Shown: positions 63,315 through 64,000 of the stretch, in pieces
How the letters are laid out: each line of letters begins with the position of its first letter
How positions within the stretch are numbered: the stretch's first letter is position 1
Assembly (NCBI RefSeq): GCF_024679245.1
Contig: NC_090190.1
Coordinates: 43,309,220-43,373,219 of the forward strand
Direction: 5' to 3'
Length of the DNA: 64,000 nt
DNA from: Pseudorasbora parva
Lineage: Eukaryota > Chordata > Actinopteri > Cypriniformes > Gobionidae
Program-made: the position numbers and the translations under genes
The notes under the pieces: model-generated
What the model was told of the DNA's origin: nothing
Databases searched by the model: none
The model's input: the letters and a program-made list of their open reading frames with translations, nothing else

Positions 63315-63654
63315 ATTTTATCACAACTCAAAGCTTCCACAAAGTAAAAATGTCCCAATCAAACAGATTTAAACCAAGACAAAAAAAACAAGCTCAAACA
63401 AAATGACAATTTAAGTGATAATATACTGTCAGATCTAGGGCTGACAGATTTTGGATTTTTTTTTTTTTTTAACAAATATTGCGATTTAATATGTTATTAT
63501 TTTTTAAGTTTTTTATCTCCTGTATTATTCAACAAAGATGAGCAATACATTTTTGTATAGTAATGGTGGGAATCTTTAGTGCCCTCACGATCCAATTTCG
63601 ATTCTGGGAGTCTTTCCCAGAATTCTTGTTTCTTATTAATTAATTTGATCAAAT

Positions 63655-63701
<47 letters not shown>

Positions 63702-64000
63702 AAAGACAGAGACTGAGCTACTGTTGTAATCTTTTATCCTTCTCCCTTGATGTCACCAAATTCAAACATGTCCCATTTAATTGTACTAATCAGACGAGAC
63801 GTGGGATGTTCAAACTAACCAATCAGACATATCAAACCCCCACTGAACTAAAGGTGTGCCACACATTTGGACTACAGTCACGTTTGTCTTCAGGAATTTG
63901 ATAAGGCCAAGATGGGGGTCGGCAAGAGTAAAGCATATAGCTTTGTCCAACTTTAAATACAAATATCTTTGATTATTTTCAATCCTACAAGGCCCCGAAT
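63315..64000. other. Right flank without recognised gene
   Basis: AT-rich sequence beyond the long-TIR element. It contains a T run near 63460, a (GA)n tract at 63655-63699 (about 22 units) and CCAATCAGAC motifs. No exon of NLR copy 2 is seen. Confidence 0.5.

Overview
The window looks like intron-rich genomic DNA of a bony fish, probably a cyprinid. It carries two tandem copies of a fish-type NLR innate immune receptor gene (FISNA-NACHT in one large exon, then 174-bp leucine-rich-repeat exons). They sit among a wide range of transposon classes typical of teleosts: BEL/Pao, Ty3/gypsy chromoviruses, DIRS, Tx1-like and L1-like LINEs, Tc1/mariner, hAT, CACTA-like and piggyBac. No bacterial-type genes, CRISPR arrays, rRNA or tRNA genes were seen.

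Layout. 0.7-6.6 kb: an intact-looking BEL/Pao retrotransposon on the minus strand, with identical 284-bp LTRs, a 5-bp target duplication and one 1750-codon ORF. 6.7-8.0 kb: remains of a piggyBac-like gene. 9.0-11.8 kb: a decayed gypsy element (minus). 12.1-37.9 kb: NLR copy 1 (plus), a pseudogene. A 2.9-kb CACTA-like transposon sits directly behind its P-loop, and the splice acceptor of its main exon has changed from AG to TG. Its introns hold a Tx1-like LINE, a hAT MITE, and an old gypsy element (26.6-37.8 kb, 5-bp target duplication GTTAT). That gypsy was later invaded by an LTR, a hAT element and a structurally complete DIRS retrotransposon.

41.9-55.0 kb and onward: NLR copy 2 (plus). Its open exon series can be followed from a start codon through a duplicated 117-bp exon, a 60-bp exon, the intact 1797-bp FISNA-NACHT exon and one LRR exon. 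Its introns hold an L1-like LINE with a 15-bp target duplication, a 1.2-kb long-TIR element with a recognisable empty site in copy 1, and a Tc1 element. 55.5-63.3 kb: a large element with very long terminal inverted repeats, split by a non-LTR fragment and by a young gypsy chromovirus (56.5-61.8 kb, plus strand, two 502-bp LTRs).

How the parts relate. The only host genes supported are the two NLRs, which would be cytosolic immune sensors. Every autonomous-type transposon inside their visible introns lies antisense to the gene. The most interesting molecular feature is that two unrelated gypsy copies lack an evident tRNA primer site. Each instead shows complementarity between the predicted mRNA 5' end and the sequence just after the LTR, as in the self-primed Tf1/sushi group. 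I found no clearly undescribed biological system. The strongest novelties are nested structures and breakpoints in known element classes.
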